Below, piece after piece: positions 52,923 through 64,000 of a stretch of DNA of 64,000 bases. The stretch spans positions 16,678,846 through 16,742,845 of the forward strand of contig NC_080052.1 in assembly GCF_026212465.1 (NCBI RefSeq), read 5' to 3'. This DNA comes from Amaranthus tricolor. Taxonomy: Eukaryota; Streptophyta; Magnoliopsida; Caryophyllales; Amaranthaceae. A program made the position numbers and the translations under genes. The notes under the pieces were generated by a model. It had not been told where the DNA came from and searched no databases. It worked only from the letters and a program-made list of their open reading frames with translations. Position 1 is the stretch's first letter. Every line of letters begins with the position of its first letter.

Positions 52923-54640
52923 TATGGCATCGCATACATTTTTCTCTATATGCATAACGTCAAGACAATGCTTAACCCGTAGATCTCTCCAATATGGAAG
53001 TTTCCAAAAGATTGATTCTTTTTCCATAATCAGTCTTCACCCCCTTGCACTTGCCCTTTTTTACCAAATACAGTCTCAACTCCCTTAACTGTTAATAAAC
53101 CTCATAACCGGTCAATGGTCGACGAGCTACACGGTCCTCAACCTCCCTGTTGGATACCTTCTTCTTCTTACGATATTGGTGATCTCGTGGGAGGAACTTT
53201 CGATGGTGCATGAATACGTGTTTGCACTTAGGAATCCACATGGATTCCATGTCATCGATACATATTGGGCATGCTTTCATCCCTTTGTTCTTATACCCCG
53301 ATAAGTTGCCATATGCCGGAAAATCATTAACGGTGCATAAAAGCATTGCACGCAAGGTGAACTCCTCATTAGCATATGCATCAAAAACGGAAACACCTTC
53401 TTCCCACATCTTTCTCAAATCCTCAACGAGAGGTGCAAGATATACATCTATGTCATTGCCATATTGTTTAGGACCCGAGATAAGAAGCGAAAGCATAATG
53501 TACTTACGCTTCATACACAACCAAGGTGGAAAATTACAGATCACTAACAGTACCGGCCAAGTACTATGTTGAGAACTAAGATTGCCGAATGGGTTCATTC
53601 CATCCGTACACAGCCCGAGCCTTAAATTACGAACTTCATCCCCAAAAGTCTTATGCAACCTATCAATACTCTTCCGCTCCGGAGAATCAGATGTATGTGT
53701 GAGCAAGTGACGTTTCTTCACCCTATCTGCATGCCACCTCAAATTTAACGTATCTTTCTTTCGAGAAAACAAGCGCTTGAATCTGGGTATTATTGGAAGA
53801 TACCACAATACCTTAGCTGGGGGCCCTTTAGAAACCCAAGCCCCTTTATGCTTGTAGCCCGATAACGTACACCTAGGACACTCTTCTAAGTTCTCGTTTT
53901 CATTCCGATACAACACACAATCATTCGGACACGCATGAATCTTCTAGTACTCTAAGCCGAAAGGACACATGAGCTTTTTGACATAATATGTCGACTTTGG
54001 AAGTTCATTTCCCTCAGGGAGCATCTCACCTAACGCTTCTAATAACATTGTGAAACTAGCGTCACTCCAATTGAACTTTGACTTAATGTTGAAAATTGTC
54101 AACACTGCTGTTAGTTTGGTGAACTTTGTACATCCAGGGTACAAAGGCTTTTGAGAAGCCTCTGTCAACAAGTCAAAAACACGAGGACGTTTTCCTAACC
54201 CATCCTCGACTCCCTCCATCATCTCATCAACACGATATCCTCATAGACATTCTCTTGATCTGTCTCATACCCATCAACATGATCTACTACATCTTCATTG
54301 ACATCAGCCACATTATTGACGTCTTCAACAACACTTTTCTCTTTGTAAACTCCCTCCTCACCATGCTAAACCCAAACATGATATTGAGGCCTAAACCCAC
54401 ATCAAAGTATGTACTCCCTAAGGATATCAACACTATCTACCTTTGATACATTGCCACAAGTGACACATGGGCAATAAAAACCAACTCCCCCCTTCCTAAC
54501 TTGTTGTTCAACCGCAATACTACAAAATTCTAATACCCCATTAATAAATCTGACGATTCAATGCTTCCATACATCTAAGAACGATCTTTTGTCATCCTAA
54601 TTAGTGTGATTAATTAATTCAAAACAAAATTAATACACAA

Positions 54641-55619
54641 CTTTTAAATATATACTTAACGAACCCTAATGAAGCACAAAATTAAGTAATAATCATTCAT
54701 TTAAACCTAATTAACCCAAATAATAATACAATGTTTTTTAAACTGTCCAAATGATGTTTATTGTACTAACCATAATTAATATTCATATATATATATATTA
54801 ACAACATATAAAAACAATAAAAATAAAATCATATTCATAAACTTGGACAACTAATTAACATTCATATCAACAACTCATTCATTTAACCATAAATAACCCT
54901 AATTAAACCTAATTTACAAACTATAAAAAAAATTATGATAAATTTAAAACTTAAAAACCACAACTACATACACATTCTTAAATAAAATGAAGAAATTACT
55001 TAAAAATATAACAAAACATGACATATATGATAAATTTAAAACTCAAAAACAACAACAACACACACATTCATAAAGTATGACAAATTTAAACCTAATTTAC
55101 AAAATCAAAATGAAAACGATACCTTGAATTTCGTGGGTTTTGGTGGGTTGTGTATAACCTATACAATGAAAAAAAAAATTAGTATAAAAAAACTAAATCC
55201 CTAAAACATAATGAAGGTTGAAGAACTTAAATTAAATTTGAAAAAATAATACCTTGAAGAAGAACAAGACTAAGCCCTAATTTCGTGGGTTTTTGAAGGA
55301 AGCAACAATGGTGGGTTTCAAATGTTAAAGAAGAAGAAAAAGAACAAAAATGGTGGGTTTAGGTTGAAATGTTCGTTGGGAATGCGAAACTAAAGGAAGC
55401 AACAGTACAACGATGAAGAAGACAAATGAAATTGAAGAACACGACAGAAAGTACAACGATGAAGAAGCAACAGTAGGAATGTGCGAAAATGGTGGATTTT
55501 TGAACGAATACAACAATAGGTATGCGAAAATAGTGGGTTTTAGGAGGGCTTTTGGAGAATACAACAGTAACTATTTTGTGAAATGGCTTGGAACGTTGAA
55601 AGGCGGGTTATTTTAATTT
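54641..55619. other. CACTA 5' region upstream of the TNP2 N-terminal exon
   Basis: AT-rich, with no clear coding segment on either strand. The minus strand probably contains the transposase leader and promoter; near 55320-55560 several duplicated short A/G-rich strings (GAAGAAGACAAATG, GAAGAAGCAACAG) occur. Confidence 0.45.
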
Positions 55620-55904
55620 TTTAGAAAGCAATATTTGCTACGGGCTTCGAGGGAACCGTAGCATTTTCTCAATATAATAGCACTTAATTGCTGGGGGCCA
55701 AAAACAACCGCAGCAAATAACAACTTAATTATTGCGGGCCATATTAAACCGCAACAAATAACCTTTTATATGCTGCGGGCACCAAGAAACCGCAACATTT
55801 AGTCTTTATTTTTTTTTTCCTAATTTTTTTAATGCTATTTATTGTTGCGTATATAAAAACACGCAGCAAATGATTAGCAGCAGATACGTTTTCTTCCACT
55901 AGTG
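55620..55904. repeat. CACTA subterminal repeats and right terminus
   Basis: Degenerate GCTGCGGGC, CCGCAGCAAAT and similar motifs recur about every 40-50 bp up to the terminal TTCTTCCACTAGTG. The motifs match those at 31862-32130. Confidence 0.88.
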
Positions 55905-56150
55905 ACTATATTCGGAAAAATCTCAAGCCATCTCTTAGCTTTGAGAGTTTATTTATCTTTGTATAGATATTTTTACTTCTGAGGTTGCCATAGTGTATGC
56001 ACATAAAGGTTGATCTGGTACGACCCTTCCTAGAAGGTGGGTACCTATTTTCATATTGATGCAATATTGCACAACGACTTAACCTAACACTGATGTATTT
56101 TGTCCTTTTTTTGATGAAATGGAACTTTTTTTTCTTCAAAAAAATAATAA
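55905..56150 (+). pseudogene. Third LINE copy: only the last ~245 bp and tail
   Basis: Begins ACTATATTCGG right after the CACTA terminus and matches the second copy from 31286. It is the right-hand part of the LINE sequence the CACTA inserted into. Confidence 0.9.
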
Positions 56151-56156
56151 TAATAT

Positions 56157-56158
56157 TA

Positions 56159-56233
<75 letters not shown>

Positions 56234-56254
56234 GGAGTCGTTGTTATCAAATAT

Positions 56255-56309
<55 letters not shown>

Positions 56310-56457
56310 TTAAATGATTAATTATTCAATTAATTAAATTTTGTTATTTACTTTATTAAACTTAATTTAAAAAATAATAAAAAATAAATAATAATTATAA
56401 TAATAATAAAAATATTAATAAATATAAATAAATAAATAAATAAATTTATTAATAAAA
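56157..56457. repeat. (TTA)n / (TAA)n microsatellites and shared AT-rich flank
   Basis: (TTA)n at about 56157-56231 and (TAA)n at about 56257-56309 are followed by a stretch shared with 31701-31860. It is the right-hand copy of the bracketing duplication. Confidence 0.9.
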
Positions 56458-58003
56458 ACTAAACTTTTTAAAATAATGATAACTCAAAATACATATTTAA
56501 TCTAGAAAATTAAGTGATTATGTTTTTTGATTAATTGGTCTAAAATCATATTTAGTATAAAAGTGAATTTATGTATATTTATTTGGTGTTAAACATTATA
56601 AATTTATTTATTATTATTTGGTTAATATGAATTTAGAAAACAATTAAGTTTAGTCATAATTTATTTATTTTTGATTAAAAATTAAATAAATTAATTGAGT
56701 TGAAATTGTTAAATTTATATCCATGTGGTTAAATGGTTTTACTAATAAATAAATTGTATTAATTGTTAATTTTATTTTATTAACATTAAAAGGCGTAGAA
56801 TATATATTATAATTAGACTTAGAATATCTTCCAAAGTTATGGAATAATTCTTTAAAGGATATATCTAGAATATTGGTTAAGAATAATATTGATTCTAAAA
56901 GATATATTTATATAGTTGTATTTAATTAAAATAAATTATAGGGTTTTATATAGTCAATTTAATATTGAGGATCTAGGGTTATACTTTGTCCATGAACCGA
57001 TTTTCAATAAGTAAAATAACCCTAAATAATTTCTGATGTAGAAACGATTAGTTAAATTATTCTTATGTTAACTAATTAAATTTTTATGCTAGGCTTAAGA
57101 AAATAAAGTCACAGTATTATTTTGCCTTTATTTTGAAACTAACTTTTCAGGTTTGACTTAATCAATTAATGCTTTGAGTTTTCAATTTAAAGGATTGAAT
57201 TTTCGATTTAGGTTTTAAAGCCCAATTTATGAAATAACAAAGCCTAGATTTTCAAGGAGATGGACCTCGAAAATATCTAACGGCTACTTAGAGGCACAAT
57301 ATATATATGGAGCTTCATCAACACTTTAAGAACAACTAATTCCAATGTTTACTTAAGATTTTATTAAAAAGCTTTAAGGTAATCTTAATTTATTTCTATC
57401 TCTCAACAATTATACTTGTTCTTAATGTTTTAGAGATTTAAATTAATTTTCTCTTTATGCCTCAATATTTGAATACCTTTTAAAATATTCAACTTTTTCT
57501 TTTGATAGTTTTGGTTTTGATATTTTATTATAAGGAAATTTGTAGACCATTCTTTAGGGAAAGAATGTGGAGTGAGAAGATAGTGAGATTTTTTTACTAG
57601 TCTAGGATTTCATTTATAACAAAGGTTGAATCTTAATTAGACTATTTGTAGCTGAACCTTGGTAACAATCTATTATATTTTGTCTACCTTTTATTTTCGT
57701 ATTTATATTTACGTATTTTACTTTATGCAATTAATTTAGACTTAAAAATATACAAAAATACGTTAAAGACAAATCTGAAAATTGTTTTAAGCCCATCGTC
57801 AAGCCCTTGAAACATTGTTCAAGCCCAAAATAAAAATCCGCCATACTCTTTATTCACCCCTTCTAGGGAGTTATAGACCTCCTATCAATCTAAAGGGTAT
57901 TAAGGGATGCTATTCCTTGGTGGCTTTAGTATTTGGGTCCACCTTGTACCTTTATTTAATAGATCTAAATTGAGTTCTGGAAACTCTTTCTGGAAGCAAA
58001 TAC
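56458..58003. other. AT-rich sequence, possibly an old LTR remnant at its right side
   Basis: No gene is seen. Around 57590-57680 the text AGTCTAGGATTTCATTTATAA followed by CAAAGGTTGAATC, and around 57830-57890 TCTTTATTCACCCCTTCTAGGGAG, resemble copia LTR end regions. I could not find paired ends. Confidence 0.35.
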
Positions 58004-58302
58004 TGTAGGAAAATTTAGATGGTAAAAAAAATAGTGAATTGATTTATTTGGAGAGGAAGATGAGTAAATATGTAAAATGACTATTCTTATTCATTGCCTA
58101 AAAATTAATTACATCAATGGGTATTTGTAGTGATGAGTTTAGTTACAAGTTTACTAAAATATCTTAGATAGTTTTATTTTTTAATTACTTTTTCTGGGAA
58201 CTTCTATTTTATTATCTTAGATATTTTTAATTTTTTAATTCTTTAGTTTAGATATTTTTTATGTTTAATTAAAATCCTAGATTTTTCTAGATTATTTTGA
58301 CA
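58004..58302 (-). repeat. 3' LTR of the decayed copia element
   Basis: 299 bp, begins TGTAGGAAAATTTAGATGG and ends TTATTTTGACA on the + strand. Confidence 0.93.
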
Positions 58303-58308
58303 CTCTCC

Positions 58309-61300
58309 CTAATCTGAAAATTCTTGAATTCTGAGTTGTCTTCTGAACTCAATAAATCTATCAGTTGATATGGGTTTTGTGAAAATGTCTATGAGCTGCT
58401 CATCCGTCTTGCAGAATTGTAGTTCGATCTCTTTCTTGTCTACTAAATCACAAATGTAGTGATGTTGTATTTCGATGTGTTTTGATCCGCTATGAAACAC
58501 TGGATTCTTCGTCATTGCTATTGTTGACATGTTGTCGCAGAACATTGTAGTTGGTGTCTCTTGCTTATGTTGTAGATCGATTAATATCCTTCTGAGCCAG
58601 ACTGCTTCACATGCTGCACTTGTTGCTGCAATGTACTCTGCTTCTGCTGATGATAAAGCTACTGTCGCCTGTTTTTTTGATGACCATGAGACCACTTTGT
58701 TTCCAAACTAAAATACGTACCCGCTTGTACTTTTTCTATCATCCACGCTTCCAGCCCAGTTGCTATCGGTGTATCCTGTGAGCTTGAAATCTTTTTCAGT
58801 TTCGTACATGATCCCATAGCTTTTCGTTCCCTTAATGTATCTGAGAATCCACTTTGCTGCTGTTAGATGATCCTTGCTCGGTTCACTCATGAACCTGGAT
58901 ACGATGCTGACAGCGTTGACTATATTTGATTTTGTATATGTGAGATAAATGAGAGAACCGACCAAGCTTCGATACATTGCTCCGTCGACTTTTGATTTGC
59001 CATCGTACTTTGATAACTTCTCATTGATTGCCAATGGTGTAGCCAGCGGTTTACATTCACCCATGTTGAATTTCTTGAGAAGGTCTTCGGCATATTTCTC
59101 TTGTGATAGAAATATTCTTCCTGGGCTTTGTTTGATTTGTATGCCAAGGAAGTATTTCATTGTACCTAGGTCTGTCATCTCGTACTCATTCATCATAGCC
59201 TTTTTAAATTCTTCGATTATTGTTGGATGTGTGCCTGTATAGATTAGATCATCCACGTACATGCATCAAATGAGAAAGTCGTTACCTTGTGTCTTGATGT
59301 ATAGTGAAGGTTCACTCGGACTCTTGATGAAACCATCTTGGAGAAGATAATTGTTGATGTTGCTGTTCCACGCTCGGGGTGCTTATTTGAGTCTGTACAG
59401 AGCTTTTCAAAGGCGGTATACTTTGTCTTCTTGGCCTTTGATGACGTATCCCTGTGGTTGCTCAACGTACACTTCTTCTTCGAGTTCTCCATTTAGAAAT
59501 GCTGATTTGACATCAAGCTGAAAGACTGGTAGCTGGTGTTGTGATGCTAATGTTTGTGGCTCACTAGAGAAGAGAGCCATCATTGCTTGGTCACAATGGT
59601 AATCTTGTAGCCATGATGGCGGTTACCGATCTCGTGTTGATCTTCAGGCTTCTTAACGTTGAGGAGTTGATATGTTTGGCTTCTTGAGCTTGGGGATGAT
59701 CTTATACTTCCAGGTGTGCTTAGACTCGGAGATGATGGGTTTGTTGGTTGGTCTGCTTCGTCTTCTTCATTTGGATCTCTTGGGAGAATATCTCCTTCGC
59801 GAGTTTCAATTTCTTTTTCTTTCCACGTCCATTCGGCTGCTTCGTCAAAAATTACGTCTCTAGAGATGATTAATTCTTTAGATTCAGGCTTGTAGAGGCG
59901 ATATCCTTTTGTTTCATGACTGTATCCAATGAATATGCATTTTTCTCCTTTCTTATCGAGCTTTTTCTGATTCTCCTTCGGGATGTGGGCATAAGCTACG
60001 CATCCGAACACTTTGACGTGCTCTACTCTTGGCTTTCTCTTGTGCCAAGCTTCATATGGTGTTAAATCTTTAATTACTTTTGTGAGAGATTATTGAGGAT
60101 AATTACTGCCGTGTGAACAGCTTCGGCCCAATATCTTTTGGGTAGATATTTACCCTGCATCATGCTGCGGGCCATCTCTGCTATAGTACGGTTTTTCCTT
60201 TCTGCGACACCTTTTTGTTGAGGTGTGCACCTTACTGTAAGTTTTCTTTTAATTCCATGCTTCTTTCAGAATCTGTTGAATTCGTTGTTTGTAAATTCTC
60301 CACCACGATCCGTTCTAAGAATCTTAAGAGAATGCCCAATTTGATTTTCTGTGAGGGCTTTGAATTGCATGAAGTGGGAAAAAAGCTTCTGATTTTTTCT
60401 TCAGCAAATATACCCACATCATGCGGTAGTAGTCATCTACGAACAAAAGAAAATATCTTTTTCCGCCAAGAGACGGATTCTTGGTAGGACCCAGATATCT
60501 GCATGAACAAGCTCTAGAGGAGCCTTGGCCCTCCAAGATGCGGTAGGAAATGACAATCTGTACATCTTGCCATATATACAGCCTTCGCAAATTTTTCTTT
60601 TATTTTTTATTGATAATAGTCCAATTACCATTTCTTTTTGTTTTAATAGTTTTAGACGGTTAAAATTTAGATGCCCGACTCTCAAATGCCATAAGGTGGA
60701 TTCATAATTTATTGAGCTTAAAGCCAAGTTTTCTTCAAATGGCATTTTTAATGGGAATATTTTGTTGGGAGCCATTTCGACTTTTGTGCAAATCAGGGAA
60801 CATAGAAAACTTCATGAATTAATTTTGATGAGCAATTTTTTGTTTTAACGGCGATTGTCCCTTTTCCGGCGACATCTTCTTTTTTACCGTCGCCAAATGT
60901 GATGTGTGTTTTAACATTTTCGTCAAGAGTGACAAAATAATTTTTATTGCCACCCATGTGATTTGAACAACCACTATCAATATACCATATGTCACTTACT
61001 TTTTCTTGTGCATTCAATCTAGTGTAAAATATTTGTTCTCCGGAATTATTACTTTCGGAATAGTTTGCTTCTTCTTTTTGTCGATACCAACAATCTTTAT
61101 CGAGGTGAGTGTGTTTTTTACATCTCTTACATTTATACCGACAATCATTAGTATTGTAGTTAGTTTTCATACATAATTTACAATAAAGGTAAGTTTGATT
61201 ATTTAATGAACTCCCTTGATTTTTAAAATTTCCTCTCCCCTTGCTACGATTAGCTGATGTTTGTCTTTTTTCATAATTTTTACAATGACCGTTTTTATTT

Positions 61301-61810
61301 TCACCATTTGAAAATTTTAATTTAGCTTGAAAAGCTTATTATAGTGGTTCTTCGTGAAATCTTTTTATCTGTCTTCATGTACAAGTAGTGATTCTATTAG
61401 TTCGGGTATACTTAATTGAGATAAATTTTTCTTGTTAACCTCTTCTATTGTCGTTGCAATAAAGACTTCTTAATATTTTTCGAATCACATTTTCATCTTT
61501 TATTTTACCATCATTTGATGTTATTTGATAAACTATATTAGTGATTCGGTCAAAAAATGAATGTATTGTTTCATTTTCTAGTCATTAATAAACTATCAAA
61601 TTCTCTCCATAGTGCTTAAACTTTAAATAGAATTACCTCTTCAAAGTCTCTGTATTTTGTCTCCAGGATCCTCCAAGCCTCTGTAGCTGTTTTTGCGGGC
61701 ATGATCGTTGTAAGTATTGCCTCGTCGACTCCACGATATAATAGGGATAAGGCATAGTTATCCCTTATTCTATTTTGTTTATATTGTTTTACTTTTTTTG
61801 ATCCCATGAG
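58309..61810 (-). pseudogene. Copia gag-pol remnant with many stops and frameshifts
   Basis: Minus-strand pieces in order: gag fragment 61616-61807 (KTATEAWRILETKY), zinc knuckle CKRCKKHTHLDKDC and protease WYIDSGCSNHMGG in 60793-61170, integrase zinc finger LWHLRVGHLNFNRLKLL...CEGCIYGKM in 60437-60775, integrase core piece YFLLFVDDYYRMMWVYLLKK in 60324-60590, then 59580-60011 (MFGCVAYAHIPKENQKKLDK), a shifted RT stretch 59244-59492, RT 58708-59262 (MYVDDLIYTGTHP) and RNase H 58309-58695 (SWSSKKQATVALSSAEAEY, CDNMSTIAMTKNPVFHSGSK). No frame spans more than two domains. It cannot be functional. Confidence 0.92.
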
Positions 61811-62066
61811 GACTATTTAGTGTCATCTTTGGGTAGTTGCTCATAACCTTCTTGTACTAATTCTTATAAATCTTGGGAGATAAATATTGACCTCATTTGG
61901 ATAGCCCATTGTTCATATTTTTCTCTCTTAAATGTGGGAACCCAATTAACTTGGGGGTAATTAATGATTGAGGTCTTTTTTTTTTATTTTGTGGTTAGAG
62001 GTTTATTTTATTGTGGAGTATATTGATTAATGTGTTTAGATTGTTTGGAGGTCTTGATTTTAATTA

Positions 62067-62079
62067 GCTCTTAATACCA
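62067..62079 (-). other. Decayed primer-binding site (initiator-Met type)
   Basis: Minus strand TGGTATTAAGAGC, next to the 5' LTR; it differs from TGGTATCAGAGC by a C-to-T change and one extra A. Confidence 0.8.
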
Positions 62080-62081
62080 AA

Positions 62082-62377
62082 TGTAGGAAAATTTGGATGG
62101 TAAAATAATGAATTGATTTATATGGATAGGAAGATGCATGAATATGTAAAATGGCTATTCTTGTTCATTGCCCAAAAAGTTGATTACATCAATGGATATT
62201 TATAGTGATGAGTTTAGTTACAAGTTTATTAAAATCTTTTACATAATTTTATTTTTTAATTACATTTTTTAGGAATTTCTATTATATTATCTTAGATATT
62301 TTTATTTTTTTAATTCTTTAGTTTAGATATTTGTTATGTTTAATTAAAATCCTAGATTTTTCTAAATTATTTTAACA
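62082..62377 (-). repeat. 5' LTR of the decayed copia element
   Basis: 296 bp, begins TGTAGGAAAATTTGGATGG and ends TTATTTTAACA on the + strand. Confidence 0.93.
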
Positions 62378-62382
62378 AATAC

Positions 62383-63145
62383 TACGAATATATTGGTATG
62401 CGTACTGATAAGAAGAACTCAAGCATAGAGCTGACGCTGCTTGCCAGCTCCTGTTGGTGCTAGGGTGAGCCTTTAAGGATCAAGAGCTCATGGATATTGT
62501 TAAACTATATCGTAGGTAATACTGGCTGCTATTTTGGTTAGGATCTGCTCCGGGTTGCTACTGGAAACTGGTCAGCCTTGGAGCACTTGATGCTTTTGTG
62601 GTGGCAAGACTTGGAGCTGCTTCTTTTAAAGCTGTGTACTGCTATGCTGTTCTGGTCAGCTTTATGCTGATGCCACAGCCCGCAGCTGGGTCTTGTTTGG
62701 GTTACATGATGGTGCTCTCTTGGCGTGCTCCTTGATCCCCCAATGAACCAACTGAAAATTGGTGTTGTCGATCAACTGTATGAAGCATTTACTGTGCAAA
62801 TGATTGGATTGAGCTCTTTGTTTATGCTGTTAAGCCTTATGCATTGCAGTAAGGCCAAGGATATGCTGCTGTTTAGCTACTATGCAAATGAATGAATTGA
62901 CATGGAAATGCTTTCTCCACTTTTGGAGAGCTAGATGAAGACACACTCGACTTGTTATCAAGGATTGGATTGGTTGCTTGACCAACTCTAATAGCACCAA
63001 GTCTAGGGCATAGGTTTTCCACAGGCTAACTTTTGTATTCAAAAAGGTGTAGATGCTCAATTTGTTGCTCAACCACCCACCAACTTCTTGTGAAGTTTCT
63101 ATCTATAAAAAAAGAATATAGTTATAATAAAAATAAATAAATAAC

Positions 63146-63182
<37 letters not shown>

Positions 63183-64000
63183 CATTAACATTAACATTAA
63201 TAATAATTATCTATTATTATTCATCAATAATAAAATTTCCCAATAACATTAACAATATGAAACTAAAATAAGATAAGATCAAAACTGAATAGACCAGACC
63301 AAACCAAATTAGATTAGAAAGATTTAGATTAGAAAGGTTTGAAAAGAAACTAGGGGCAAACATTAAACGATCGTTATTTCCCGCTCGGTAATCGAAGTTG
63401 GACATATAATATATTATTAGAAAGATCTTGAAGTTTAGTTCTAATGCTGTAAACATTGCAGTAATGTGATTTTCCTATCAAAAGTTTTGGCTAAAAGAGT
63501 GATCATATATCAAATTTCAACACAAAACGTGTGATAAGATTTATTTTTCGATTTTAAGAAATTAATTTCTTTAATAAAATTAATATTTTTTATTTTAATT
63601 TAATTATTGTTCCCATCTGGTTTTGTGGGACAATAAATTAAGAACTTAATACCTTGATTTGTTATTAATTTAGGATTAGGGCTGGTGGAAGCCTGTCTTT
63701 GCTGTCTTGTCAAGCTATGCAATAAGATCACTTGAGAAGATGGTTGCTCCTGTAAAATGCAACAAGGGGTTAGCAGGGCCCGGAATGTTTTTCCAGGGAC
63801 CCACTCCGACGCCCAAGTCAGTATGAGTTAGAGACAATTGCCTAAATAAGTTCTTCCAGGAGCATTGTGGCTGCAAGGTGGATTACTACTTAGGACTTGT
63901 TTAGACGTGAAGTCTTTGTGATTAATATTTGACAAATGTTCTTTTGAAGATTAATTAGAACAAATGTAATTACTCTCTTAGATTTATGGTTGAGTTATTA
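62383..64000. other. Unassigned sequence to the window's right edge
   Basis: No convincing gene. An (AAT)n microsatellite lies at about 63143-63180. The segment 63670-63900 is less AT-rich and contains AGGGACCCACTCCGACGCCC, which may be part of another LTR element or a gene beyond the edge. The stretch 62390-62830 is GC-richer with many GCTGCT strings and no long frame. Confidence 0.4.

Larger units (their letters stand above)
40655..54640 (-). pseudogene. TNP2-like CACTA transposase, split by the SIRE insertion and broken by several stops
   Basis: TNP2 cuts and joins CACTA termini. Minus-strand order from the right: transposase-associated domain with YCPCVTCGN (about 54450-54480), then 53944-54222 (KLMCPFGLEY), TNP2 core 53092-53916 (ECPRCTLSGYKHKGAWVSKG, LCTDGMNPFGNLSSQHSTWP, CPICIDDMES), then 52923-53027 (LDVMHIEKNVCD). 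The frame resumes left of the copia element at 42321 (GTLMNILGKKK), then 41824-42147, 41281-41817 (DUF4218-like) and 40655-41256 (DUF4216-like, VYYGRVHEIWELDY). Breaks: TAG near 53944, TAA near 53090, a shift near 53030, TAA near 41824, and stops in the N-terminal exon near 54360 and 54410. The gene is dead even without the insertion. Confidence 0.85.
58004..62377 (-). mobile_element. Ty1/copia retrotransposon, complete ends but decayed coding region
   Basis: LTRs at 58004-58302 and 62082-62377 are flanked by AATAC (57999-58003 and 62378-62382). The primer site lies next to the right LTR, so the element reads right to left. Total length is 4374 bp, normal for a small copia element. The LTRs differ at some 25 sites or more over about 297 bp, so it is much older than the SIRE and Tat insertions. 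Confidence 0.92.

Noticed and set aside
63670..63900. Possible tRNA or conserved gene segment
   Set aside because: No cloverleaf or long frame could be built; left as unassigned.

Overview
The window is a block of nested transposable elements from a plant nuclear genome. I see no convincing host gene, rRNA locus or tRNA gene. The families present point to a eudicot: a Helitron with RPA, a Tat-lineage Ty3/gypsy element, an L1-type LINE, a CACTA element with TNP2 plus an Ulp1-like gene, a SIRE-type Ty1/copia element and a Cassandra-like LTR. Short introns with GT..AG borders, long (AT)n and (ATT)n microsatellites and strong AT richness fit that. I cannot name the species from this sequence.

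Layout. (1) From 1 to about 25.7 kb lies a Helitron on the minus strand, cut by the left edge. It has a spliced Rep/helicase gene (1-4157) and a spliced RPA70-like gene (22148-24725). (2) A 13-kb Tat-lineage gypsy element (6225-19242, + strand, TSD TTGTT) sits between those two genes. Its LTRs are about 1% diverged. Its gag-pol carries two stops and a frameshift, yet it also holds an uninterrupted four-exon antisense gene (16490 down to 13442) with tandem hairpin repeats on both sides. (3) At 25.8-30.7 kb is a decayed LINE split by a 1.9-kb solo LTR (27070-28977, TSD GACTT). A 5'-truncated copy follows at 30901-31530. (4) From 31862 to 55904 lies a CACTA element on the minus strand: a right CACTAGTG terminus, subterminal GCTGCGG repeats, a broken TNP2 gene and a second gene with an Ulp1-type protease domain. 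It contains a 169-bp satellite array, a Cassandra-like solo LTR (33093-33363), a copia solo LTR (38434-39908, TSD TGATT) and a very young SIRE-type copia element (42327-52922, TSD TATGG) inserted in TNP2. (5) A third LINE tail lies at 55905-56150. (6) From 58004 to 62377 is an older, decayed copia element on the minus strand (TSD AATAC), followed by unassigned AT-rich sequence.

How the parts work together. The Helitron pair (HUH Rep plus PIF1-type helicase, with a single-strand-binding RPA homologue) is a rolling-circle replication set. The CACTA pair is a TNP2 transposase plus an accessory protein. The LTR elements each encode their own gag-pol. Order of events from nesting and LTR divergence: the LINE and Helitron are old, then the CACTA, the decayed copia (58 kb) and the solo LTRs, then the Tat insertion, and last the SIRE element (about one substitution between LTRs). 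All family names come from reading motifs by eye, not from a database search.
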